Source of the DNA: Limnochorda sp. L945t
GTDB lineage: Bacteria > Bacillota > Limnochordia > Limnochordales > Geochordaceae
NCBI RefSeq assembly: GCF_035593305.1
Contig: NZ_CP141615.1
Span: forward strand, 434,001 to 498,000
Direction of reading: 5' to 3'
Length of the DNA stretch: 64,000 bases
Both the position numbers and the translations under genes were made by a program. Positions 7,801 to 16,369 of the stretch are shown one piece after another (positions within the stretch are counted from its first letter, which is position 1; each line of letters opens with the position of its first letter). The notes under the pieces were generated by a model. The model made no database searches. It had not been told where the DNA came from and was given only the letters and a program-made list of their open reading frames with translations.

Positions 7801-9156
7801 TTGCGAGCTCGCCGGATGGCCAGTGCAGCCGCGCTGGCGGTGGCAGCCGCCTTCCTTGCGGGGGCGGTCTGGTACAATCGCAGCCTCGGCAGCCAGGCCG
7901 AGCTCGGCCGGCCCGTGCCCGCCTTCCGGCTCGCCGACCTGCGCAACCGGCCGGTGGAGACGCCGGCCCTGGCAGGGCGACCTTACGTCATCAACTTCTG
8001 GACCACCTGGTGCGAGCCGTGCCGGGAGGAGATCCCCTCGCTCGAGGCTTTCTACCGGCGCTTCGGCGACCGCATGCCGATCGTCGGCGTCAACGTGCGG
8101 GAGCCGGCCGGCACGGTGGAGCGGTTCGTGCAGGCGTTCGCCATGACCTATCCGGTCGTCCGGGACGTGGACGGCAAGGTGGCCGAGCGGTTCCGAGTGC
8201 GAGGGTATCCCGAGAGCTGGCTCGTGGGGGCCGACGGGGTGGCCCGGCGGTACTGGCCCGGCCCTCTCACGTTCGAAACCCTGGAGCAGGCGTACCGGGA
8301 GGTCACCGGGCAACCCATCGCCGCGGGAAGCGCCCGGGGCGGCCCGCTACCGGCCGGCGACGCGGCCGTCGCCGCGGTCAGCGCCGGCCGCGACCTTTTC
8401 CTGGTGACCTCGGGCCGCATCCTCCAGGGTGACGTGCGCAGATGGGACCGGCCGGAGGCCTGGCGTGCACTGCCGCTCCCGGAGGGCGCCGGCGGCCCGC
8501 GGCCTGTCGTCACGGCGGCCACTGCCGCTTCGGGTCAGGAGGGGCTGGTGGTGGCCCTCGAGCGGGAGACGGGGGACGAGGTGTGGGCCTACGACCCCGG
8601 AGCTGCCCGGTGGAGCCGCCAGGCCATCGTCCCCGGGCGCGTGCTCTCCCTGTCTCCCCTGACAGGGGGCAACTACCTGGCCTGGGTGGAGGGGCAGGGG
8701 CTCGTCGTCGTGGACGGGGCCGGGCGCTCCAACCCCCTCGTGTCGCAGGAGCTGCCCCTGCCGGCCCGGCAGGCCCACGCGAGCGTGGTGGGGGAGTGGG
8801 TGGTGGCCGCCACGCCCGTGGGGGTGCTGCGCGCCCCGGCCGGCGACGGGGGTGTCCCGCTTGCGGGCGGGACCATTCGCTTCAGCCCGACGCGCCTTGC
8901 CGAGCCGGCCCGTTGGGTGATGCCATGGGGCCGGGAGTGGCTCGTAGCCACTCAGACGGGTCTGTACCGCTACGACCCTCGCGACGACCAGGCGGCCCCG
9001 CTGCCGGGTACCCCGGTGCGAGCGTTCGCGGCGCTCGCTCCGTTGCCCGGTGGGCGGGTGGCCGCGGTGGCGGCCGACGGGGACCTGTACCAGGTGGACC
9101 CGGCGGACCCGGCCGGCGGCTGGCAACTCTCGCCGATCGCCAGGGGGGTGCCGTGA
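7801..9156 (+). CDS. TlpA/CcmG-like thioredoxin fused to a beta-propeller-like domain
   Basis: 451 residues, TTG start at 7801 with AGGGGG eight bases upstream. Residues 6-24 form an uncleaved or cleaved membrane anchor. Residues about 33-175 are a TlpA/ResA-type thioredoxin with FWTTWCEPC (Cys71, Cys74), VVRDVDGKVAERFRVRGYPE containing the cis-Pro loop, and a strand/helix end. Residues about 180-451 are a different domain with repeated short strands (VVVDGAG, WVVAATPVGVLRAP, WLVATQTGLYRYDP, VAAVAADGDLYQVDP), like a six- or seven-bladed propeller. CcmG/ResA normally ends after about 180 residues, so the propeller is an addition. Its stop overlaps the ccmH start, tying it to cytochrome c maturation, where it should reduce apocytochrome haem-binding cysteines outside the membrane. 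Confidence 0.82.
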   Translation: MRARRMASAAALAVAAAFLAGAVWYNRSLGSQAELGRPVPAFRLADLRNRPVETPALAGRPYVINFWTTWCEPCREEIPSLEAFYRRFGDRMPIVGVNVREPAGTVERFVQAFAMTYPVVRDVDGKVAERFRVRGYPESWLVGADGVARRYWPGPLTFETLEQAYREVTGQPIAAGSARGGPLPAGDAAVAAVSAGRDLFLVTSGRILQGDVRRWDRPEAWRALPLPEGAGGPRPVVTAATAASGQEGLVVALERETGDEVWAYDPGAARWSRQAIVPGRVLSLSPLTGGNYLAWVEGQGLVVVDGAGRSNPLVSQELPLPARQAHASVVGEWVVAATPVGVLRAPAGDGGVPLAGGTIRFSPTRLAEPARWVMPWGREWLVATQTGLYRYDPRDDQAAPLPGTPVRAFAALAPLPGGRVAAVAADGDLYQVDPADPAGGWQLSPIARGVP

Positions 9157-9599
9157 TGGCGCACGGGCCGAGCCTCGCCCGCACCCGGGCCACGGGGGTG
9201 GAGATCGCGGTCTGGAGCGTGATCTTGCTGGTGGCAGTGGTCACGGCGGCCGGGCTCGCCTCGTCGCTCTCCGGCATGGCCCAGGAGACGACCGTCGAAG
9301 CGCGAGCCAGGGCCATTGCCCGGGAGCTGAGCTGCCCCGTCTGCGAGGGGCAATCCGTGGCCGACTCGGCCAGCACCGTCGCCGCGCAGATGCGGGCAGA
9401 GATCCGGCAGATGCTGGACGAGGGCAAGAGCGAAAGCGAGATCATCGATTACTACGTGCAGCAGTACGGCACCTGGATCCTGGCCAGGCCGCCCGCTACC
9501 GGCGCTTACGTGCTGCTGTGGGGCGCACCGCTTTTGGTGCTGGCCGCCGGAGCGGCCTGGGCCTATCGCCGGGTGAGTAGTGGAGGGCATCGGCCTTGA
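9156..9599 (+). CDS. ccmH: Cytochrome c maturation protein CcmH
   Basis: 147 residues. The ATG overlaps the stop of the preceding gene (TGATG). An N-terminal membrane helix, then the CcmH redox signature ELSCPVCEGQSVADS (a CxxC), a helical bundle, and a C-terminal membrane helix: this is the short CcmH/CcmL form without the TPR (CcmI-like) part. In the System I pathway it handles apocytochrome c thiol reduction and presents the substrate to CcmF. The stop overlaps the ccmF start. Confidence 0.93.
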   Translation: MAHGPSLARTRATGVEIAVWSVILLVAVVTAAGLASSLSGMAQETTVEARARAIARELSCPVCEGQSVADSASTVAAQMRAEIRQMLDEGKSESEIIDYYVQQYGTWILARPPATGAYVLLWGAPLLVLAAGAAWAYRRVSSGGHRP

Positions 9600-11692
9600 T
9601 AGCAGCCCTGACGGGCCAGGGGGCGCTCTGGCTCACGCTGGCGAGCCTGCTCGCGAGCTTGGCCCTGGGGGTGGGGGGGCTCGTCAAGCACCGCCCGGGC
9701 TGGCTCCGGACCGCCCGGACGCTGGTGGTGGCAGCCTTTGGCCTCGCCACGATAGCCTCGGCGGCGCTCCTTTTCCTGCTGGTGACGGACGACTTCAGCG
9801 TGGCGTACGTCGCCGAGCGTTCGGCCCGGGCGATGCCGCTCGTCTACAAGATAGGGGCCTGGTGGGGCGGGCAAGAGGGCTCGCTCCTGTTCTGGCTGTG
9901 GCTGCTGCTGGTGTACGCGAGCCTGCTGGCCACGGCCCGGCCCGATCGCGACGCGCCGCGGCTGTGGCCCGTCGCTACCGCCGTGCTGGCGGGAGTCGGT
10001 GCCTTCTTCGCATGGCTGGTCGCTGCGCTGGAGAGCCCCTTCCGGTTGCTCGCCACGCCTCCCGCCGACGGGGTGGGCCTCAACCCGCTGCTCCAGTCGC
10101 CCTCCATGCTGGCTCACCCGGCAGCGCTGTACCTGGGGTACGTCGGGCTGGCCGTGCCCTTCGCCATGGCGGTGGCAGGGCTGATCGTGGAGCCCCGGTC
10201 GGACGGGTGGGTGAGGGTGGCCCGGCGGTGGGCCATGGTCCCGTGGTTTTTCCTCGGACTCGGGATCGTGCTCGGCGGCGAGTGGGCGTACAAGGAGCTG
10301 GGCTGGGGCGGGTACTGGGGATGGGATCCGGTGGAGAACGCCTCCCTGGTGCCGTGGCTCCTGCTCACCGGCTTCGTTCACTCCGCGCAAGCCCAGGAGC
10401 GCAGGGGCACCCTGCGGCGTTGGAACGCAGTGCTGATCCTGCTCTCCTGGCTGTCGGTGCTGCTCGGGACCTTCGTGACCCGCAGCGGCGTCCTGGCCTC
10501 GGTCCACGCCTTCGCCGAGTCGCCGACGGGGCCTTACTTCATGGGGTTCATCGGGGTCGTGGCCGCCGTGGGCGTGTGGGGCCTCATGAGCCGGTGGGAC
10601 GCGCTCGGCGACGCCCGGCCGGTCGCTTCGGCCCTCTCCCGGGAGGGGGCTTTCATCGCAGGCAACCTGGTGCTCGTCTCGCTCGCGTTCGCGGTGGCCT
10701 TCGGCACCGCCGTGCCCATCGTCAGCCGGCTGTTCGGCCCCGGGATCACGGTGCAGGCTCCCTATTTCGAGCGGGTCAGCGCCCCGCTGTTCACCCTGAT
10801 GCTCGTCTTGATGGGCGTGGGCCTGTCGCTTCCCTGGAACCCACAGCCGAAGGATAGCCAGGACGGGCGGGGTCGCCGGCGGCTCGTGCGCCTGCCTTCG
10901 TGGGTCCGCCGGCTGCTGCCGGCCATCGGGGGATCGCTGGTCTTCGGGGGGCTGCTGTGGGCGGGCGGGGTGCGCCGTCCCTTGCTGATCCTGGGTCTGA
11001 TGGCGGCGTTCCTTGCGGGCGGCATGGCGCTCGCCCAGCTGGTGCGGGAGCTCTCGATGCAGTGGCGCAGGCGAAACGCCGGCGGCTGGGGCAGCCTGTC
11101 GCGCCTCGGAGCGGCGGTGGCGCACGCGGGGGTGGCCGTCCTCGCCGTGGGAGTCGTGGCTTCCACCGCGTTCCAGGCGGAGCTGAGCCGGTCGCTGCAG
11201 GTGGGGCAGAGCGCGTCGGTGGCGGGGTACACGTTCCGGTTCGAGGGCATGTCGATGCGCCGGGTGCCCGGCGCCACCGAGGTCTACGCGAGCCTGAGCC
11301 TGTACCGGGGTGACCGGTCGCTGGGGCGCCTGGAGCCGGCGAAGCGCCTGTACGACGGGCGGATGGCGGAGTTTGGCGCCACCTCGGAAGTAGCCCTGCT
11401 GCGCCAGGTCGAGAGCGACGTCTACGTGGCCCTGGCCGGCTGGGACGACGGGGGCCGGGTGGCTGCCTTCGAGTTTTACGTCAACCCCATGGTCAACTGG
11501 ATCTGGCTGGGGTCGCTGTTGATGCTGGCCGGCACGGGACTGGCGGCATGGGCGCTGTCCATGGCGCGCCAGGCGGCCGAGCGCAAAGCGGCGGCGTGCC
11601 TGGCACTCTCGTCCAAAGGCGCGTTCACCGGGCAGGCGGGGGTACCGGTCGCCCGGGTGCCGCAGCAGGCTGCTCCTCCACCCACGTGCTGA
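9596..11692 (+). CDS. ccmF: Cytochrome c haem lyase component CcmF
   Basis: 698 residues, TTG start inside the ccmH stop. Polytopic membrane protein with about 14 helices; the WWGGQEGSLLFW loop near residue 90 and the haem-handling WWD-type motif GYWGWDPVENASLVPWL near residues 237-253 are intact. CcmF attaches haem to the apocytochrome CxxCH. The haem delivery genes ccmA, ccmB, ccmC, ccmD and ccmE are not in this window, so they must be elsewhere or the system is reduced. The 3' end overlaps the convergent murB by 68 bp, giving CcmF a proline/alanine-rich tail. Confidence 0.93.
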   Translation: MIAALTGQGALWLTLASLLASLALGVGGLVKHRPGWLRTARTLVVAAFGLATIASAALLFLLVTDDFSVAYVAERSARAMPLVYKIGAWWGGQEGSLLFWLWLLLVYASLLATARPDRDAPRLWPVATAVLAGVGAFFAWLVAALESPFRLLATPPADGVGLNPLLQSPSMLAHPAALYLGYVGLAVPFAMAVAGLIVEPRSDGWVRVARRWAMVPWFFLGLGIVLGGEWAYKELGWGGYWGWDPVENASLVPWLLLTGFVHSAQAQERRGTLRRWNAVLILLSWLSVLLGTFVTRSGVLASVHAFAESPTGPYFMGFIGVVAAVGVWGLMSRWDALGDARPVASALSREGAFIAGNLVLVSLAFAVAFGTAVPIVSRLFGPGITVQAPYFERVSAPLFTLMLVLMGVGLSLPWNPQPKDSQDGRGRRRLVRLPSWVRRLLPAIGGSLVFGGLLWAGGVRRPLLILGLMAAFLAGGMALAQLVRELSMQWRRRNAGGWGSLSRLGAAVAHAGVAVLAVGVVASTAFQAELSRSLQVGQSASVAGYTFRFEGMSMRRVPGATEVYASLSLYRGDRSLGRLEPAKRLYDGRMAEFGATSEVALLRQVESDVYVALAGWDDGGRVAAFEFYVNPMVNWIWLGSLLMLAGTGLAAWALSMARQAAERKAAACLALSSKGAFTGQAGVPVARVPQQAAPPPTC

Positions 11693-12617
11693 CGTTGCGG
11701 CCGATCACCTTGACCTCCAGCTCGAGGCGAACGCCGAAGCGGCGAAAGACCTCGCGGCGGACCATGCGGACGGCCTCGAGGACCTCGATGCACCGCGCAT
11801 GCCCCTTGTTGACGATGAAGTTGGCGTGGATCGGCGAGATTTCCACGTCCCCCTGGCGCCACCCCTTGAGCCCCGCTTGCTCGACGAGGCGGCCTGCGAA
11901 GTCGCCCGGAGGGTTCTTGAAGATGCTGCCCGCTCCCGGCTCGCCCAGGGGCTGCGTGCGCCGGCGGCTCTCGAGGTAGGCTTGCATGGCCGCCGTGATG
12001 GCCTCGGCCGGCCGCCCGGTCTCGAGCTCCAGTAACACCTCCGCGACGACCAGGTCGGTGCGCTCCTGGAGGATGCTCGACCGGTAGGCGAACTGCATCT
12101 CGGCGGCCGACAGCGTATGCGGGGCCCCGTCCGGGTCGAGGCAGGTGACCTGCCGCACGACCGGCGCGATGGACTGCTGATGCGCCCCGGCGTTCATGAC
12201 GACGGCGCCACCGATGCTGCCCGGGATCATCACGGCGAACTCCAGGCCCGACAGGGCCCGCATGGCGGCCTGCCAGGATACGGCGGGCAGGGGGGCCCCC
12301 GCCTCGGCGATGAGGCGGTTGCCCTCGAACCGCACCCCCGACAGACCCCGCGCGACCTGGATGACCGCGCCCTCGATCCCGTCGTCGCTCACCAGCAAAT
12401 TGGAGCCGCGACCGATGACCGTGACGGGGATGCCGGCCTGCCGGCAGGCCTTGAGGGCAAGAGCGAGATCCTCCCGCCCCTGGGGCTGGATGAAGAGATC
12501 CGCCGGGCCTCCGATGCGGAAAACGGTGTGATCGGCCATGGGCTCGTGCTGAAGGACCGTGCCCCGCAGCCTCTCCCGCAGGTACTGCACCAGTGACGCT
12601 TCGCTCGATGTCGGCAT
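11625..12617 (-). CDS. murB: UDP-N-acetylenolpyruvoylglucosamine reductase MurB
   Basis: 330 residues; FAD-dependent reduction of the enolpyruvyl group in peptidoglycan precursor synthesis. Shown by TVFRIGGPADLF near residue 31, the FAD-binding VIGRGSNLLVSDDGI, AVMIPGSIGGAVVMNAGA, YRSSIL, GSIFKNP and SPIHANFIVNKG. It lacks the large insertion of the E. coli enzyme, so it is the type II (Gram-positive) form. It is the last gene of the sufB-Rieske-murB strand block, about 120 bp after the Rieske gene, and its last 68 bp overlap ccmF on the opposite strand. Confidence 0.95.
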   Translation of the reverse strand: MPTSSEASLVQYLRERLRGTVLQHEPMADHTVFRIGGPADLFIQPQGREDLALALKACRQAGIPVTVIGRGSNLLVSDDGIEGAVIQVARGLSGVRFEGNRLIAEAGAPLPAVSWQAAMRALSGLEFAVMIPGSIGGAVVMNAGAHQQSIAPVVRQVTCLDPDGAPHTLSAAEMQFAYRSSILQERTDLVVAEVLLELETGRPAEAITAAMQAYLESRRRTQPLGEPGAGSIFKNPPGDFAGRLVEQAGLKGWRQGDVEISPIHANFIVNKGHARCIEVLEAVRMVRREVFRRFGVRLELEVKVIGRNVSTWVEEQPAAAPGRPVPPPAR

Positions 12618-12736
12618 CCCATCACCGCGGCTTTCCGGCAGGTGAACCGCTCTAGTGGAGTCTATTCCCCGGACGACCCGGCGTACTCCTGGCAGCCGCG
12701 GGCTCGGGCGCGGGGCCCTGCGCCGGAGTCCCGCGC

Positions 12737-13054
12737 TCAGTCGCCGAGGTCGACCATGACATGGCCGCCGTCGATCTTGACAGGGTAGGTGCGGAGCGGC
12801 TTATAGGCGGGCAGGGTGAGCGCCCTGCCCGACGCGACGTGGAAGCGGGCCCCGTGCTTGGGGCACTCGACGGTCCCCTCGTCGGGGTCGAAGTCGCCCT
12901 CGCTCAAGCTGGCCCGCTCGTGGGTGCAGGTGTCGTCGGTGGCGAAGACGCCCTGAGCAGTGTGCCACAGGGCCAGGCGCTGCCCGCCGGCGTCGACGCG
13001 GCGGGCAGCACCGGGCGGCAGCTCGTCGATGGGGAGTACGGGGCGAAACGCCAC
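12737..13054 (-). CDS. Rieske [2Fe-2S] ferredoxin
   Basis: 105 residues, GTG start five bases after the sufB stop. Both Rieske ligand pairs are present: CTHERASL (Cys-x-His) around residue 42 and CPKHGARF (Cys-x2-His) around residue 62, separated by 17 residues as in NirD/ferredoxin-type Rieske proteins. No membrane segment or signal. Its placement directly behind sufB suggests a role in Fe-S assembly or a client that needs it, as in the SUF clusters of several Firmicutes and archaea. Confidence 0.9.
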   Translation of the reverse strand: MAFRPVLPIDELPPGAARRVDAGGQRLALWHTAQGVFATDDTCTHERASLSEGDFDPDEGTVECPKHGARFHVASGRALTLPAYKPLRTYPVKIDGGHVMVDLGD

Positions 13055-13059
13055 GGCGC

Positions 13060-14460
13060 TCAGCCCACCGAGCCTTCCATCTCGAGCTCGATCAGGCGGT
13101 TGAGCTCGACGGCGTACTCCATGGGCAGGGAGCGGGAGAAGGGCTCGATGAAGCCCATGACGATCATGGCCGTCGCCTGCTCCTCCGAAAGCCCGCGGCT
13201 CATCAGGTAGAAGAGCTGCTCCTCGCTCACCTTGCTCACCGTCGCCTCGTGCTCCATCTGGACGTCGGAGTTGAGCACCTCGATGTAGGGAATGGTGTCG
13301 GTCTTGGACCGGTCGTCGAAGATGAGGGCGTCGCAGTTGACTTTGCTCTTGCTCCGGTAGGCGTCCTCGGCCACGTGGACCAGGCCCCGGTAGGTGGTCT
13401 TGCCGCCATCCTTGCAGATCGACTTGTTGGTGATGGTCGAGGTGGTATACGGCGCCAGGTGGACGGCCTTGGCGCCGGCGTCCTGGTGCTGGCCCGGCCC
13501 CGCGAAGGCGATGGAGAGCACCTCGCCCCGGGCGCCCTTGCCCATCAGGTAGAAGGACGGGTACTTCATGGTCACGTGGCTACCCAGATTGCCGTCCGTC
13601 CAGATCATGGTCCCGTCTTCGTAGACGGCGGCCCGCTTGGTCACCAGGTTGTACACGTTGTGGGACCAGTTCTGGATCGTGGTGTACCGCACCTGAGCGC
13701 CGGGCTTGACGATGATCTCCACCACCGCGGAGTGCAGCGCCTCGGTGGTGTACTGAGGCGCCGTGCATCCCTCCACGTAGTGGACGGAGCTGCCCGGCTC
13801 GGCGATGATGAGCGTGCGCTCGAACTGCCCCATGTTACGGGCGTTGATGCGGAAGTAGGCCTGCAGCGGGATCTCCACCTTGACCCCTTCCGGCACGTAG
13901 ACGAAGCTCCCGCCGCTCCAGACGGCGCTGTTGAGCGCGGCGAACTTGTTGTCCGCCGGCGGGACCACGGTGCCGAAGTACTGCCGGACCAGATCCGGGT
14001 ACTCTCTCAAGCCCGTGTCCATGTCGACGAAGATGACGCCCTTGGAGGCGAGCTCCTTGTTGATGCTGTGGTAGACGGCCTCGGACTCGTACTGCGCCGT
14101 CAGCCCCGCCAGGAACTTGCGCTCCGCCTCCGGCACGCCCAGCCGGTCGAAGGTGTTGCGGATGGTCTCGGGCACTTCGTCCCAGCTCTGGCCCTTCCGC
14201 TCGGTGGGCCGCACGTAGTAGTAGATGTCGTCGAAGCGGAGCTGGGAGAGGTCCGCTCCCCAGGTCGGCATCGCCTTGCGCTCGAAGATCTCGAGCGCCT
14301 TGAGCCGGAAGCGCCGCATCCAGCCGGGCTCGCTCTTGATGGACGAGATCTCTTCGACGATCTGCCGATCGAGGCCCTTGCGGGACTTGTAGACGTATTG
14401 CTCAGGGTCCGAGAACCCGTAGCGGTACTCGGTACCCAAAACCAGCTCCTGCTTGGCCAA
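13060..14460 (-). CDS. sufB: Fe-S cluster assembly scaffold SufB
   Basis: 466 residues, TTG start with AAGGGGGAG just upstream. Scaffold subunit of the SufBCD Fe-S assembly complex. Typical features are the N-terminal [26 protein letters not shown], the beta-helix with HYVEGCTAP (conserved Cys) and [13 protein letters not shown], and the C-terminal [15 protein letters not shown]. The length matches full SufB. Unusually, sufC, sufD, sufS and sufU are not beside it; only the Rieske gene follows. It is transcribed away from pspA. Confidence 0.95.
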   Translation of the reverse strand: MAKQELVLGTEYRYGFSDPEQYVYKSRKGLDRQIVEEISSIKSEPGWMRRFRLKALEIFERKAMPTWGADLSQLRFDDIYYYVRPTERKGQSWDEVPETIRNTFDRLGVPEAERKFLAGLTAQYESEAVYHSINKELASKGVIFVDMDTGLREYPDLVRQYFGTVVPPADNKFAALNSAVWSGGSFVYVPEGVKVEIPLQAYFRINARNMGQFERTLIIAEPGSSVHYVEGCTAPQYTTEALHSAVVEIIVKPGAQVRYTTIQNWSHNVYNLVTKRAAVYEDGTMIWTDGNLGSHVTMKYPSFYLMGKGARGEVLSIAFAGPGQHQDAGAKAVHLAPYTTSTITNKSICKDGGKTTYRGLVHVAEDAYRSKSKVNCDALIFDDRSKTDTIPYIEVLNSDVQMEHEATVSKVSEEQLFYLMSRGLSEEQATAMIVMGFIEPFSRSLPMEYAVELNRLIELEMEGSVG

Positions 14461-14484
14461 TGGGGCTCCCCCTTCGCCACGAAC

Positions 14485-14513
14485 AGTCTAGTGCGGGTAC
14501 TTAGTGCTGTCAA
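14485..14513 (-). promoter_or_regulatory. Sigma-A promoter of sufB
   Basis: On the minus strand a perfect TTGACA (14508-14513) is followed after exactly 17 bp by TAGACT (14485-14490), giving a transcript starting near 14478 and a leader of about 20 bases to the sufB TTG. This is the best vegetative promoter I see in the window. Confidence 0.65.
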
Positions 14514-14603
14514 ATCTTAACCGGGTGAATCAGTATACCCCGCCCCTGCCCCGCGCGGGTAGCCGGGTGGGCATGCCGGCGTGTGGCAGGAGCGCCGTCC
14601 CGG

Positions 14604-14609
14604 TATAAT
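14604..14609 (+). promoter_or_regulatory. Possible -10 element for pspA
   Basis: A perfect TATAAT lies 75 bp before pspA. No good -35 box is found at 16-18 bp, so either an activator or an alternative factor is involved, or the match is chance. No sigma-54 type TGGCAC-N5-TTGCA site was seen. Confidence 0.3.
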
Positions 14610-14683
14610 GAGGTCGGTACGGCGGTCGCCCCCTGGCGCCGCCGGGCCTCGACAAATCGTCCCGAGGGCAGGGATGGCGCGGC

Positions 14684-15394
14684 ATGGGTGTGTTTTCCCG
14701 GATGACGACGATCCTGAAGGCGAAGATGAACAAGCTGGCCGAACGGCTGGAAGATCCCAGGGAAACCCTGGAGTACTCTTACCAGCGCCAGCTCGAACTG
14801 ATGCAGAAGGTACGGCGCAACCTCGCCGAGGTGGTCACGTCCAAGAAGCGCCTGGAGCTGCAGGTGGTCCAGCTCAAGCAGACCCTGTCCCGTCTCGAGG
14901 AGCAGGCCAAGCAAGCGCTCAAGGCCGGTCGCGAGGACCTGGCCGTGGCGGCCCTCAACCGCAAGGCCGAGATCCAGCAGCAGATCGAGGGGATCGAGGC
15001 GCAGGCCCGCGGGCTCGAGGAGGAGCAGAAGAAGCTGGAGGTGGCCGAGTCCCGGCTGCGGGCCAAGGTGGAGGCCTTCCGGGCGCACAAGGAGGTCGTG
15101 AAGGCCCAGTACTCGGCGGCCGAGGCGCAGGTGCGCATCGGGGAGGCGGCGACGGGTCTGTCCGAAGAGCTGGCCGACGTGGGGATGGCCATCGAGCGGG
15201 CCCAGCAGAAGACGGAGAACATGAAGGCGCGGGCGGCGGCCATCGACGAGCTGGTGGCGAGCGGCGTGCTCGAGGATCGGGTCAACTTCGGCGCGCCCTC
15301 GAGCCCCGTGGAGCAGGAGCTGGCCAAGCTGAAGGCATCGGAGCAGGTCAAGGCGGATCTCGCGCGGCTCAAGCAGGAGGTGGGCCAGGCGTGA
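14684..15394 (+). CDS. pspA: Phage-shock protein A (PspA/IM30)
   Basis: 236 residues, nearly all coiled coil. The start MGVFSRMTTILKAKMNKLAE and the EDPRETLEYSYQRQLE segment are characteristic of PspA/IM30/Vipp1 ESCRT-III-like proteins, which polymerise on the cytoplasmic face of stressed membranes. ATG 14684 has no competing start. The stop overlaps the GTG of pspAA, so the two are co-translated. The facing htpX-pspAB genes complete a membrane-stress module. Confidence 0.95.
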   Translation: MGVFSRMTTILKAKMNKLAERLEDPRETLEYSYQRQLELMQKVRRNLAEVVTSKKRLELQVVQLKQTLSRLEEQAKQALKAGREDLAVAALNRKAEIQQQIEGIEAQARGLEEEQKKLEVAESRLRAKVEAFRAHKEVVKAQYSAAEAQVRIGEAATGLSEELADVGMAIERAQQKTENMKARAAAIDELVASGVLEDRVNFGAPSSPVEQELAKLKASEQVKADLARLKQEVGQA

Positions 15395-15672
15395 TCATCC
15401 GGATTGCCACCGAGGGGCAGTACGAGCTCACCGGGCAGGCCCTGGCGGAGCTCGACGCCGCGGACAACGCCATGCTCGACGCCATCCAGCACGCCGACGC
15501 TCAGGCGTTCGCCCGGCACCTGGCCAACGTGCTCGACATCGTCCGTTCCCGCGGCCGCCGCCTCGACGACCGGGAGCTCAAGGAGTCGGACCTGGTGCTG
15601 CCGCCGCCGGACATCACCCTGGAAGAGGCTCGGGACCTGTTCGCTGGGTACCCCAGGGACCTGGCTCCCTGA
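15391..15672 (+). CDS. pspAA: PspA-associated protein PspAA
   Basis: 93 residues, GTG start overlapping the pspA stop (GTGA). Sequence VIIRIATEGQYELTGQALAE and the ending LPPPDITLEEARDLFAGYP match the PspAA family, a small protein often found right after pspA in Firmicutes, Actinobacteria and archaea. No membrane segment. Probably binds or modulates PspA; the biochemical role is not established. Confidence 0.85.
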   Translation: MIIRIATEGQYELTGQALAELDAADNAMLDAIQHADAQAFARHLANVLDIVRSRGRRLDDRELKESDLVLPPPDITLEEARDLFAGYPRDLAP

Positions 15673-15702
15673 CGGGAGGTGCCGGAGCCTTCGCCAGGCC
15701 CC

Positions 15703-16338
15703 TCAGACGGGGCAGTCCCACAGCGGATACCAGCGGGACGGGTCCGGCTCGATGGGCAGCTCCCGCGAGAGCGTGGCGCTTGCGTGCAGCTCGCCGCTCT
15801 CGTAGCGCCCGTCGGCCGGACCCTTGCCCGGGCCTTTGGGCACGAACGGGTAGAAGCGTCCCCGCTTGTAGTTGTAGATGAGGTAAATCCGCTCAGGGGC
15901 CGTGCTCTCGCTTCCCATCCCCGCCATGCCGCGGACGGCGTCGGCCAGCCGGAACCGGAAGACCGCCGACAGGATCTGGGTACCGAACCCCTTCTCCTCC
16001 AACGTATCGGCCGCCATGTGGACGAGCGTCACGAGATCCTCGAACTCGGGGTCCTCGGCGATCATCCAGGTGTACCCGAAGCTGTCCCGCTGGAGCTCGA
16101 CGCGGCTCTTGGTCTCCTCGGCCCCCAGGCGCACCAGCTCGGCCAGCTCCTGCTGGGCGCTCGCGTAGTCGGCGGTCACCACCGGCTTGAGGCAGATACC
16201 CGCTCGCCCTTGCGGGATCCAACCCAGCTCCTGCTCGAGCGTCGTGCGCGCGGTGGAAAGAGCGAAGAGCTTCTCCGGCTTCGCTTGCACCAGGCGCGGG
16301 CGGCCCATCAGGGCGTCGAGCCACTGGCGAAGGCCCAT
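15703..16338 (-). CDS. pspAB: PspA-associated protein PspAB
   Basis: 211 residues, soluble, no signal. The N-terminal GLRQWLDALMGRPRLVQAKPEKLFALSTA and later QRDSFGYTWMIAEDPEFEDLV and ERIYLIYNYKRGRFYPFVP follow the PspAB family, whose genes neighbour pspA and htpX. It lies 31 bp downstream of htpX on the same strand, so the pair is likely an operon, convergent with pspA-pspAA. Function unknown beyond association with Psp-type envelope stress genes. Confidence 0.8.
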   Translation of the reverse strand: MGLRQWLDALMGRPRLVQAKPEKLFALSTARTTLEQELGWIPQGRAGICLKPVVTADYASAQQELAELVRLGAEETKSRVELQRDSFGYTWMIAEDPEFEDLVTLVHMAADTLEEKGFGTQILSAVFRFRLADAVRGMAGMGSESTAPERIYLIYNYKRGRFYPFVPKGPGKGPADGRYESGELHASATLSRELPIEPDPSRWYPLWDCPV

Positions 16339-16369
16339 TCGACAGACTGCCTCCTACCCTTGCGCGGCC

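Noticed and set aside
14540-14680. Sigma-54 promoter for pspA
   Set aside because: No TGGCAC-N5-TTGCA match in the divergent region, and no PspF-like gene nearby.
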